From NCBI GenBank assembly GCA_002150815.3, contig NDFF03000398.1, forward strand, positions 62,001-126,000: a stretch of 64,000 nt of DNA, written 5' to 3'. The notes beneath the pieces were generated by a model. That model saw only the letters and a program-made list of their open reading frames with translations. It was not told where the DNA came from and made no database searches. Source of the DNA: Grammothele lineata (lineage: Eukaryota > Basidiomycota > Agaricomycetes > Polyporales > Polyporaceae). Below are positions 37,328 to 48,367 of this stretch, one piece after another. The translations under genes were made by a program, and so were the position numbers. The number at the start of each line of letters is the position of its first letter. Within the stretch, counting starts at the first letter, position 1.

Positions 37328-37674
37328 AAGATGAGAGTCCATCGAGGAACTCCACAGGTCCTCCAATCACTAGGAGCGGAAAGGCGCGGACGGAGTGTAA
37401 CTAGCGAGGTCTGAAACCATATATCTGCGCCGTTTCTGACCGCAAGGCCGGTTTCTGAAGATTTGACGGGTGAATCGGATGAGAAGACATATGTCAGGAC
37501 CTTGCAAAAGACCGTCCGAGTCGGCGCCGGGTGGCAAGCCCGACCAACCTCCTGCCTTTTTCGTGAACACGGCGCTAACGTTTATCTCGCATGGATAAGA
37601 TAAATGGATCAGGGAAGGCGCTTATCTGAACGACTGGGCCATTGCGTCATTAATTAGAACGCCGTTGCCTCTGT

Positions 37675-37705
37675 CGCCGCCGCCGTCGTCGCAGCCGCGA
37701 TTGCT
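37675..37705. repeat. Imperfect GCC/GTC trinucleotide repeat
   Basis: A run of GCC and GTC units with interruptions (GCCGCCGCCGTCGTCGCAGCC), intergenic, upstream of the BTB gene at 38102. Confidence 0.5.
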
Positions 37706-38101
37706 GCCACAGTCATCATCATTGGCGGACCTATCAGGGCTTCTCATGGCTCATGTACGGATATAGCTGTGGTTGAAATTGAGACAGCTCGCGGAATTTG
37801 TGGTTTGGTGTTTCGGTTTTCGACTGCGCACGGAATTTTACGCACTTGGCCGCGAATCTCGAAAACAGCCATATACATAGACCATGACCGTGCAGGGGTG
37901 TGCGTGTAAGCTTATATGCCTGACGTTCGCGTCAGAGCTCGCCTGCCACCTCTCAATCAGGATTCAGCAGGTTCTCGAAGTTGTTGATGCCCATGTACTT
38001 AGCGCCTAGCTTCAGCGCGGTAGAATTCTCTCTGGACGACCACCACGATTTGACCAGTCCTGCGATTGCTCAAACACCTTTTCAGTTGCTGCCACACAAT
38101 C

Positions 38102-39702
38102 ATGCCTGCTTCATCCGACGACTCTCCCGTGCGCAAGGGCCCGTCATCTACCACTGACGCCACTTTCAACAAACCCACCGCCGACATTGTCCTGCGCTCC
38201 TCGGATGGTGTCGACTTCCTCGTCCATCGTGCCATTCTTGTTGAAGCTTCCCCCTTCTTCAGTGACATGCTCTCGCTTCCTCAACCTCGCGATCCGGATA
38301 CATTGACAAATGGCGCTACCCCAGTCATAGATGTCCCGGAAGACAGCAAAACATTACGGAACTTGTTGCTGCTTTGTTATCCCGTGGATAAGCCAGCGCT
38401 GGACTTGTTGGAGGACATCGTGCCGGTGTTGCAGGCAGCAATGAAGTACGTCATGGCATGGCCCATCACGCTCCTCTCCCGAGATCTTCTCGCTCTTGTC
38501 CCCGAGCAACCCTTGCGAGTGTGGTCCATCGCCTGTCGATCGGCCCTAGGGACCGTTGCACAGCGCGCCGCCGCAGAAATCAAGGGCCGCCTTACTGGTA
38601 CCACTTCGTCCGCCCAAGATTTTAGGACGATGTTGGCGCGGGACGGTCTCGAGAACTTGAAGGGTGTGCGTGCTGTGGATTATTTCTGTCTTCTTGAGTT
38701 CCTGCGCTCCTCCGACGCCAGCCAGACCCTCTCATCTTTTCCATCGCCAGCTCTGCCTCCGGTATTGCGCGACGACACAAAGTCGTGTACATTCATACCC
38801 TCATCGCCACTCCCCGATGTCACTCTCCGCTGCCCTGACGGCGTCGAAGTGGCAGTCCATCAGCTCATACTCACTCTCCACTGCCCTACCCTTCCCGCAC
38901 GTCAGAGCGTAGACGGCCCACGCCCGGTGTTAGAAGTGGACATTGACTCACGCGCCCTTGTTGATCTATTGGGAGTATGCTACACAGGAAGAGCTCACAG
39001 CCTCCCTTCCGACCTGAATCGTCTCGCCGCACTTCTTATCTTGGCCAAAGAATCCTCAAAGCAGTGCGTTATCGACGTCATTCAAGACCGATGGGATGCG
39101 GAAGCGACCGCGGATTCAGTGGGAGCGTATCTGGTAGCAGTGCACTATGGATTAGGTGGAAGTCTCGCTCGTGCGTCGTTAAAAATGACGTTAAAACTGC
39201 CCCTCCGTGGACGTTATACACCTATGATGGAACACACCGAGGCTCTTTCCTATAACCAGCTACTGGTATACCACACCGCTTGTGTCCAAGTCGTTGATGA
39301 AGTTTTCAAACGGACAACCCAGAACTGGACTTCCGCTATCTCGGTTCATGCGCGCCCGGATAATCATTACCTCAATCCCTCCGTAACAAGCTGGATGTCA
39401 GATAAGTTGAGGGCAGCTCAACGGGAGGTTATCGACGGCCGACGTGGTCCTCAAGCTGACTTCGCGGACCTCAGAATGCACAAGCTTCTGTCGGCCGGGG
39501 ACGACGCGCGCATATGGCCAGGCTGCGTCCAGAAAGAGTTGACAGCATTCGCGCAGGCCCTCGTGAAGATCGAAAATACGCTCCAGCCTTCAACCGTTGA
39601 AGCTGTTCTCGCTAAAGTACGCGTAGTGTGCCATGTATCAAAAATCTGAACGCTAATCAGACTATCAATGCGTAGGTTCCTATCCCCGCCGTATTGGGGT
39701 AG
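38102..39702 (+). CDS. BTB/POZ protein, double-BTB, WP subclass
   Basis: Two exons, 38102-39616 and 39676-39702; 513 residues. The upstream open frame starts at TTG 38066; 38102 is the first ATG. BTB1 starts near residue 24 (ADIVLRSSDGVDFLVHRAIL) and is followed by AAMKYVMAWPITLLSRDLLA and PLRVWSIACRSALG, motifs nearly identical among the WP-subclass paralogues. BTB2 starts near 239 (PLPDVTLRCPDGVEVAVHQL). The C-terminal region has YNQLLVYHTACVQVV, RIWPGCVQKELTAF and a final helix ending EAVLAK. The last exon, after a 59-nt intron with CTAAT, adds VPIPAVLG. It lacks the CxxC seen in the genes at 14402 and 20895. Confidence 0.84.
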
Positions 39703-40161
39703 GTTTGATACCCAATAAGGCTCGGTGCTTTCGATGAAAAGGTGTGCGTACCGTATTGCATGTTATTGGTCTTTAAGTCTAAAGCTAACATACGATCTTT
39801 AGAGGTCTACGTGGCTGTACAGGGTGCTCGATAGCCACATTCGATGAGGTTAGGGAGAGCAAAAAGTGCCGGGTGGTAGCAGCAGTGCATCAGGCTGTGT
39901 GGACATCGTTTCCGTAGTAAGAATTAACGAAAGTTCTCTTCAGAGCAGATCTCGCACTGCAGCAGTGATTGAGTTCCGTGTTTCCCTCGCAGGTGTAATA
40001 GCTCAAATGCGACGACTACTTTTGGTTACACCAACTCGGTCTTCGGTTGGGCCATCGACTGATTCGACTCAGCCCGCCCGTGCGGGCCGCGCCGATACAA
40101 AGATTGTCGCTCCGCATCGATTACATGCGCATCCGTACTTGTCTTGTCGTTTAAAGTATAT
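39703..40161. other. Intergenic, convergent BTB genes
   Basis: About 460 nt between two BTB 3' ends. No gene seen. Confidence 0.4.
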
Positions 40162-41846
40162 TCATATTTCTACGGTTATCTGCGTGGACAGTGAATGCAG
40201 CATCAGGAACTCCGAGTCAGCTCTATCTTCAGAAGAGCCTGCATGAAGCAACACACCTTCTCTAGCTCGGTTGATACCATGCGAGGAATAACTGTTCCCA
40301 GCCGGACCACATCCTTGACTACGTTGAAGCAGCACCCACACCAGGGCGTTCCCCCAAGGCTCGGCGCGACGGATGCCTCCAGCAAGGCCGCCGAGGAGAG
40401 CAGATCAGCTCCAGGACGACTAGTAACCACGCTAGCAAGCGTGTTGCGCCGCTCCCGCACCCACGTCCTTCCTCCCGACCTGCAATTCATGTGGCACATC
40501 TTGCCTGGTTGGTGGCGCTTCGGCTGTTCATTCTCGGGGGCGGGTAGACGCGCCCCTGCGGCCGACCAGAGCTCATCGTTGAGACCGAATACGCTTTGAG
40601 CGACACGCGCTGCACGCTCTTTATATTCCAGAAGTCGTTGATAGACCACCGCAGACGATCCCTCCATCTCGGGCACGTACAATGACTTGAAGGACTCGAG
40701 CTTGAGCGCGTGACGTGCTGCGTTCTGGGCATGCTCAGGATAACCCGCTTGCAGGGCGGCAAAGAAGGTGGAGATGGGACTCGCAAAGGCGAGGCGGGCC
40801 CAATGGGCTGTGAGGAGATCCGCGACGCGCTTCATAGAATACCTCTCCGCAGCTTCGAGAGTGGAGAGGAGAAGGGGTATGTCGTTGGGAATAGGGGAAA
40901 TTTCAACGGGATAGCAGAGACACAGTAGAATACCAAGAACCGTCCCATCCTCTTTGAAATCCATGATGGAGGTTTCCGGGTACACGGGAGGGAAGATGTC
41001 GGATTCGTTTGGTGAAGGAGTCTGGCTGACAGTGCAACTGAGTTTCTCCTCGAGGAAAGGCGAGTTCATACACATAAGCCCCTTGTGTACCTTGAACTCT
41101 GCTCCGTCTGACGCACGGCAGGTGAGATCTGGATATCGGATGGTCGCGAAGAACTGGGAGACGTCGGCGGAGACCGTTGAGGACTGGCTCGTGGGGATGA
41201 GAGGGACAATTTCCGGAACGTCTGGAGGGCGCGTGAAGACGAAAGAGGTTGGCGCGTCGCTGCCCATGCAGTGGAACTGCAGGAGGCGGAAGTAGTCGCC
41301 TGCAGTAACACCCCGCGCGTCTTTGATGAATTCTGAAACGGGTACGAATTCGCCTACAAAGTTGCTGGTCCCGAGTTCTCTGAACTGCAGCGCGCACTCC
41401 GCGTCGCGCCGCGCCACAGCTTCCAATCCTAGTTGACACCCGATCGCCCAGACTTACAGAGGACGTTTCTGGGCGAACGAGAGGGTTTCCGCCGTGAGGA
41501 CGGACAGAGGCAGGTCCATCATATACTTGAGTGCGGCCTCGAGAATGGGAGGGATCTCTAGAAGCGTGCGTCGTTGTTCAGGCTTCTCGATAGGATAGAT
41601 GATCCGTAGAAGTGAATCGAGCGTGTTGCTGTCTTCGCTCAGGGGGATGACGGGAGGACTGGGCGGGGATCCGACGGGTCCGTTTGGTCGATCTGGCCGC
41701 GCATCAGCGATCATATTCTCGAATATGGGGGATGCGGCGATGAGGATTTGGCTAAAGACATGGAAGTCAACGTCGTCGGAGCTTCGAAGAACGAGGTCGG
41801 CTGAAGGTCTATTGAATGGTGCAGATGCGACCTGAATTCTGGTCAT
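40162..41846 (-). CDS. BTB/POZ gene with an in-frame stop that a new intron could remove
   Basis: BTB1 starts near residue 16 (ADLVLRSSDDVDFHVFSQIL) and the frame runs to a TAA at 41456-41454 in place of the Arg of the family motif PLRVWAIAC (here PL-stop-VWAIGCQLGLEAV); the same frame then continues open for about 400 codons with BTB2 (DLTCRASDGAEFKVHKGL), QRLLEYKERA and WCGCC. Two readings are possible. It may be a pseudogene with one nonsense codon. Or the stop lies in a perfect donor, GTAAGT at 41457, and an acceptor TTCAG ending at 41380 makes a 78-nt intron that keeps the frame and drops 26 codons (exons 41846-41458, 41379-40257, 40179-40162; 509 residues). The last micro-exon encodes ITVEI in either case. 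The start at 41897 is also possible. Confidence 0.6.
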
Positions 41847-41897
41847 CGCGCTGCGAACGGAATGGGTGAACAATCCAAACCGCAGCACTGGAGCCAT

Positions 41898-42874
41898 ATG
41901 GACATACCTCCTTTACAATAGGGTACGTAGAAGGGGTAATTGGACTGTAGTCACGGTGCACGATGCGGCAGACGCGATAAACGACGATGGTCCTTCATGT
42001 TGAGGGCAGTTTCGATGGACGACCAGAGCTGTCACGCGGCTACAACGTGTACAGAGCACAACGTGCGGAAAACGCGTTCGAGGGCATGGAGACGCAGTGG
42101 ACCTGACCTTACATAACCCGAGGGAACATTGTTAGGGAGTGCTTACGCGGTATGTGGAAAGCTCGCTGGGTCACCAATGCAATTGCGCAGTCCGAGGTGA
42201 CGTCCTCAGGTAGACGATTTTGGGCTCCAAGGGGTGACCATTTCACTGTGCTCTGGTGTAGGCAAAGGACCTATGCCGTACTTATTTGAACGCCAACAAT
42301 CGCTTGAAATGCCGATAAGTAGTATCATTTGAAAGAGGTAAGCAAGAACATCCTAATGCCACCGGTACAAGCAGTCACCTGGGACCTATGGTACACCTGT
42401 GACTCGCGTCTTACCGCCCGGGAAAGGCACTATACACAGCTCGCACAGCGAACTCGTCTCAAAAGCGGCGTAGCAAGGGAGGAGGATGAAGTACCGAAGA
42501 CTCTTCCGGAGGGCGGCGAGGAGGAGGTCCGACTCGAACGTCATGAGTTCGACTCGGAGTCAATTTCAAGTTCGGCTTCGCCAGTTTGACGCCCAAACAT
42601 CAGACTTGTTCCCCAACCGCCACCGAATACTCATCTCATTATTGTCTCTACATAACCGCTACCAACGCCGCTCGTATCACCTGTATCCTTCCCACGAGGT
42701 CGACCCATTCGCGCTGTGGGGCTTCTCTTTTAGAGTCGAGTAAACCGCCGGCTCGAGCCGGTCCGGCTGGTGGTGGGAAGGCTCTCGTTCGGGGCGTACT
42801 CGCTGAAATCGCAGTGTGTATCGATATCTTGTCTTTATTCATCGCTCTCCAGAGCTTCCAACGTGTCTACCTGA
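41898..42874. other. Divergent intergenic region between two BTB genes
   Basis: About 1 kb that must contain both promoters. Short open frames (42329-42589, 42586-42882) have no recognised content. Confidence 0.4.
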
Positions 42875-44584
42875 ATGTCTGATTCGACCGAAACCGCGAC
42901 TATGTCGGGCGACGCGTCAGTTACCCAAGCCGACTTCCCTTTCAATCAGCCCTCCGCAGACACCATCTTACGAGCCTCGGATCGTGTCGATTTCCTCGTC
43001 CACCGCAGTATCCTCGCCCAAGCTTCCGCCATCTTTTCCGACATGTTCTCTATCCCACAACCACAGGGTGCCGAAGGAATCGAGAGGGCCGATCTTCCTG
43101 TCGTAGACGTTAACGAGGATAGCAAGACGCTTCGCCTCCTCCTCCTCCTTTGCTACCCCGTAAACAAACCGGATATACAGTCGCTAGAGGACCTTGAGCC
43201 GGTCCTGGAGGCTGCTGTCAAGTATGTCATGGAGTGGCCAATCACCCTACTCTGCCGCGATCTCCTCGCATTCATCCCTTCCTATCCGTTGCGTGTGTGG
43301 GCGATTGCCTCCCGATCGGGCTTGGATAAAGTCGCACGGCGAGCTGGAGAGGCTATCAAACCAAACGTAGGGTCGCCTCTCTCGCGGATTCAAGTCTTAG
43401 AAAACATTCTTCGGCTGGAAGGCGTGGGCGTGCTACGCGGCGTTACGGCCGATCAGTACTATCGCCTGCGCAAGTCCCTAGACAAGAAGTCGCCGGTTAG
43501 ACTCTCAACTGTTTTAAGCCGTATCTTCGAATCACCGGCAGCCTCAGGAGAAAGTACTCAAGATCCACCGTCCGTTGCATCTTCCTCTGTCCCTTCTTCC
43601 TCTTCAGCACGTTCCACCCCCGTACGGAAACCTCTAGTCATACCTCAAACTCCGCCCTCAGACGTCGTCCTACAATGCTCAGATGGTACACGAATAGAAG
43701 CACACCAGTTGATACTTACCCTCCACTCATCCACAATGATAGGGAATGATGTGGCGAGTCCCGCCTCACCATCCGAGCGCGGAGATTCTCCATCCCTTCC
43801 TATTGTCAACGTCCCTTTTCTTCCGCTTACCATTGAAGACGTTCTACAGGCATGCTATCGAGGGGAGGACGAGATACCAACAACCTCGGACCTCCGCCGC
43901 ATCGCCGACATGCTTGTTGCTGCTAGCGAGCTTCGTATGCCACGTATCTACAAGATAGCGAGGCGATGCTGGGCCGAGCAGGCTCAAGCGCAGCCTCTCG
44001 AGGCATACTTCCTCTCCCTCCACCCCTCACTCGACCGCGAGTTGACGCGGGAAGCGGCAGCAAAGACGCTAGAGAGGCCCTTAGCAGGCTGGTGGACGCA
44101 GTCGATGAATGACGCGACGGCGCTGTCGTACCATCATCTCCTCGAGTACCACGCTGCGTGCGCCCGCGCTGTCTGCACGGAATTTGAGAAAGCTAGCGAC
44201 GACTGGGTGGCTGCGATCACACCCATCGCGAAGGACAGGGCCAGCCACAAAGACGCTATTCCGCGCGGTGCCATCTCTTGGATGAAGGACCGCCTTGACG
44301 ATGCCCGGGAGGCCATTGAAAACGATACCAAGGGCCCCTCTGCAGACGTCGCGACTGCGTTTAGCATCCACTCATTGCTCTCTACACCCGAGCATCAGCA
44401 CATCTGGCCGAGTGGTTCGTGGAAGGCTTGCTCGGCGCTCACCGGAGAGATTGCGAAAGTCGAGACGCGCCTGCAGCCCGGGATTACGGAGGCCATTCGC
44501 GGAGTGAGTTTCTGTGATTGTCACCCAGTGTCCACGACGCTCACCATGTGCCCATACGATGGTTAGGTTGTTCTCACTGTATAA
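42875..44584 (+). CDS. BTB/POZ protein, double-BTB, WP subclass
   Basis: Two exons, 42875-44503 and 44567-44584; 548 residues, with a clear ATG start. BTB1 begins near residue 28 (ADTILRASDRVDFLVHRSIL); then AAVKYVMEWPITLLCRDLLA and PLRVWAIASRSGLDKVARRA. A Ser/Pro-rich linker around 225-255 precedes BTB2 (SDVVLQCSDGTRIEAHQLIL). The C-terminal part has ALSYHHLLEYHAACARAV, RGAISWMKDRLDDAREAI, HIWPSGSWKACSAL and KVETRLQPGITEAIRG. The last exon adds VVLTV. Close relative of the gene at 38102 and of the minus-strand gene at 54912. Confidence 0.86.
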
Positions 44585-46016
44585 TGATGGTGCATCATTG
44601 GCTGGTATGCGTCCGAAGGCTCGAGGCAGGCTCACAAAATCCGTTGTTGTGCCAACACGATTTAATGCTGCAGATTGCAACTTCAAGTTGACCCCTTTCA
44701 TGGTCGAAGACAAGCCCTTCGACAGCGGGAATCAGGCTTCCGGGTTGGGTTTGGAATATAGGAAGATCTTTTTGCTTGGCTCAATGTACTGATAGACACG
44801 AGATGAAATAACGAAGCCAGTGAGGGTAGGAACAGATCTAGATTCGCCCATGGCAGGGAGAGAAAACGTCCCACGACGCCCAAAGGGCATACTTAGAAGG
44901 TCGTTCAGGATGCGCATCCGGTAGATTCCCTCACGAGAATTGAGCTAAGTATACCGCTACCTGTGCGGTGCGCGACGTAAGGCCGAGATCTGCAGGGCAG
45001 ATCCCTGCACGCATCGAAGAACACAGTTGCTCGTGTACTTTTAGGACGCACTGAGCTCGGACCCGGCTAAAGTCCGGAATCGGCGGATGTTCTCTTCAGA
45101 ACGCCGGCATTGAGAATGTCTCGGACACCTGCAGGACGTTCCGTGTTCCGCTCGCCACGGGGCGCAGGCCCTGTCCACCAGCGGCCATCCACCGTGCATG
45201 CGTGCTTGGCCGACAGGACCGGTGCAGCCCTTGCGCAGGGTTTCCGAGTCCCGACATTGGATCACAGCAGGGGCTGTATTGCACCATACTAGTGGTCTAC
45301 ACACGGCGCCGACACGAGACTGAACGCGATACTGATAATTCAGGCATGGTGTGATGCGCAAGGCGCGAAGAAGGGTGTATGTCGTAAAATCGACTCGGGT
45401 ACACACCAGGCAGGCCGCCCTTCTACACGCATGCTAGTGCCGCGGGAGGGATGACGCTGATAGCGAAGACGTACAAGACCCAAACACAGTGCGCGAGACT
45501 ACGGCAGGGCCGGACGCCATACGGCATTTGGGCAGTACCCGGGGAGAGACAGGAGTCTCGTGGCTGCCACGGAGCTTGTGAAGATGTTGCAGTTGCTATT
45601 GTTCAGACGGGGGGACCACGGATGTAATGGAGAGAGACGCTGGCGCACGAATGGGCACGAGACGATAAGTCCGGCGGTAAACAAGAACAAGGCTGGATTG
45701 CACGCTATTGCACGGCGAGTGGGACAAGAGACAGAGGAGGCGAGAGCGGTCGTGCGATGAGCTGTAGATCAATGGGCGTCTACGCGGGGGCGGCCAATGG
45801 GCGGGCGAGAAAATCTGGCGCTCGTGGAGGGCGCGGCAGTGGTACGACCGTTCGTCCATCAAAATAATACCCGAGCCTCGTCTCATCCCGCATTTTCTAT
45901 ATAACCACTAATCGCCCGCTTTCGCTCGACATTCCGCTCCTTCTCTCCTCCGAGCCCCCATCTCCCCGCGCAAAATCTCCCTCGACACCTGTCCCCGCTC
46001 ACCACCACCGACAAAT
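44585..46016. other. Intergenic region, HMG-CoA synthase promoter
   Basis: About 1.4 kb without a supported gene. A TATATAA box lies at 45898-45904 and a CT-rich leader (about 45930-46010) precedes the HMG-CoA synthase start. Short frames at 45041-45406 (minus) and 45596-45886 (minus) have no recognised content. Confidence 0.45.
45898..45904 (+). promoter_or_regulatory. TATA box of HMG-CoA synthase
   Basis: TATATAA about 113 nt upstream of the ATG at 46017, followed by a long pyrimidine-rich stretch typical of highly expressed fungal promoters. Confidence 0.55.
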
Positions 46017-47801
46017 ATGACCGTCCCCATGAACGCCTCCACGAGCCAGGATGTCGCGCCTACCCCGCGTCCCAAGGACGTCGGTATCCTCGCGATGGAG
46101 ATGTACTTCCCTCAGCGTGTACGTGGCACGCACCTGTTCATTTGCTACGCCTTCTAATCTTCGAGCATCCAGTGCATCTCGGAGGAGGAGCTCGAGGTCT
46201 TTGACAATGTCCCCAAGGGCAAGTACACCATCGGTCTCGGCCAGAAGTTCATGGCGTGCTGTGACGACCGCGAAGATATCAACACCTTCGCCCTGACTGG
46301 TATGTCGCGTCTTTTCTTCGTCATCTTCTCCATTCCTGAGATTAGCTCCATACCCGTTCAGCCGTCACGAGCCTCATTGAGAAGTACAACATCGACCCTC
46401 AGTCGATCGGTCGCATTGACGTCGGCACTGAGACCATCATCGACAAGTCAAAATCGACGAAGACCGTCCTCATGGACTACTTCGCCAACGCAGGTAACAC
46501 CGATATCGAAGGTGTCGACTCGAAGAATGCCTGCTACGGCTCCACCGCCGCTCTCTTCAACGCCGTCAACTGGGTCGAGTCCGCGTCCTGGGATGGCCGC
46601 AACGCGATCGTCGTCGGTGGTGATATCGCTATCTACGCTGAGGGCTCCGGTCGCCCGACTGGTGGTGCTGGCGCGGTTGCGATGCTGATCGGGCCTGACG
46701 CGCCCCTCGCGCTCGAACGTCGACTCCGCTCTACTGAGTGCGTCTGCTGGGGTGGATGGGCGCGCATTGGTGTTTGTAGTCGCTGCGCGCGACCAGGGAC
46801 TGTCGCGGGCGCGCGTGGTCGCGACCATGTATTCCCGCGCCGTTGTTCCCCACTTTCCCCATCCGCGCCCCGATTCCCATCTGCGCCTTCGTATCCGTTC
46901 CTGACTTGTTTTCCGCAGCCATCCACGGCACGCACATGGCGAACACGTACGACTTCTACAAGCCCAAGCTCGACTCGGAGTACCCCGAGGTCGACGGCCC
47001 GCTCTCCATTTCCGCCTACGTCTCTGCCATCGACGCGTCCTACAAGGCGTTCCGCACCAAGCACGCCAAGGCGAAGAAGGCGCAGGGCCTCGCCGGCCCC
47101 GCGTTCTCGCTCACGGACGTCGACTTCCCCGTGTTCCACTCGCCCTACGGCAAGATGGTCCAGAAGGCGCACGCGCGCCTCGTCTACAACGACTTCCTCT
47201 CGAACCCCGACGCGCCGCGCTTCGCGAACGTGCCCGACCGCGACACGTGGCTCGCGCAGCCGTACAAGGCGTCGCTGACGGACAAGACGCTCGAGAAGAC
47301 GTTCATCGGCGTCGCGAAGGAGCAGTTCGACGCCGTCGTCGAGCAGGGCATGCGCTGCGCGCGCCGCTGCGGTAACATGTACACCGCGTCCCTCTACGGC
47401 GGCCTCTCGTCCCTCCTCGCGGGCGTCGAGCCTTCGGAGCTCAAGGGCAAGCGTATCGCGCTGTTCGCGTTCGGCTCTGGCCTTGCGAGCTCGTTCTTCA
47501 CCATCAAAGTCAAGGGCGACACGACCGAGATCCGCGAGAAGATGGACCTCATCCGCCGTCTCGAGAGCATGAAGGTCGTTCCCTGCCAGGAATACGTCGA
47601 CGCGCTCAACGTAAGTTTCCCCTACTGCTTTTGCTTTCTACACGCAGGGTCTGACATTCGCGTTCTCTCCAGCTCCGTGAGAAGAACCACAACGCGGGTT
47701 CGTACGTGCCCGAGGGCTCGCTCGACAACATCTGGCCCGGCGGCTTCTACCTCGAGAGCATCGACAGCAAGTACCGCCGCAAGTACGCGCGCAAGGTGTA
47801 A
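46017..47801 (+). CDS. ERG13: Hydroxymethylglutaryl-CoA synthase
   Basis: Five exons: 46017-46118, 46173-46299, 46362-46718, 46919-47610, 47673-47801; 468 residues, normal for the family. It condenses acetyl-CoA with acetoacetyl-CoA to HMG-CoA, the step before HMG-CoA reductase in the mevalonate pathway feeding ergosterol and isoprenoids. Landmarks: [15 protein letters not shown] at the N-terminus, general base E100 in [12 protein letters not shown], nucleophile C134 in [14 protein letters not shown]269 in [21 protein letters not shown] and the C-terminal [13 protein letters not shown]. Codon usage is strongly C/G-ending, as expected for a highly expressed gene, unlike the BTB genes around it. 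It is a housekeeping gene inside the BTB cluster and looks intact. Confidence 0.96.
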
Positions 47802-48367
47802 GCGCCCTCCGCTTCCTTGTTCTTCGGGTCTTCCCTTGTTTCCTCTTCCCTCTCCGCACACGAATATTGCTCCGCCCATCTTCCTCCTCCTCATCCTCTC
47901 CGTGTCGTTTGCTCTCGTCGACGCTCTTCGCATACATCATCCATTCTCGATCCCGCACCACACCACACCATACGTACCCTAATCGCACCCCCGCATTTAG
48001 TTTATCGCCGCCCCACGCGCCCCTTTGTTGCGCCCGTCGGCGTTGAGGAAAGGAGTTTTTAGAGATACCGTCTCCGCTGCATGTACGAGTACATTAGGTT
48101 CCAATTCAAGATACTAGATGAAGTCTCTGCGTTTCGTCTGCGTTAAGAGAGATCGTGTAGACTGCTGACGGTGCTGCTGTGTGCTATTTAACGACGTAAC
48201 GGCTATTACTTGATTATCACGGTTACCTCTAATGGTTCGCGCGGGAACGATGGTATGGGGCGGGGAGTTACGTTGATTGCAGGGGGGTTGGGGACATGGA
48301 GGCGTACTACTCAATCATGCTTCCATGTTTCCTAGCGACCTTGTATGCATTGCTCGCGGACACGGGT
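47802..48367. other. Intergenic, convergent HMG-CoA synthase and BTB genes
   Basis: 3' untranslated regions of both genes; no further feature seen. Confidence 0.4.

Larger units (their letters stand above)
36354..38101. other. Intergenic region with short trinucleotide repeats
   Basis: About 1.7 kb with no supported gene. Contains a CGG-type repeat near 37311-37327 and a GCC/GTC-type imperfect repeat near 37675-37705. Short frames here have no recognised domain. Confidence 0.4.

Noticed and set aside
41429..41457. A 29-nt intron GTAAGT...CAACTAG over the in-frame stop of the BTB gene
   Set aside because: Too short for a spliceosomal intron and not in phase; the 78-nt alternative with TTCAG keeps the frame.
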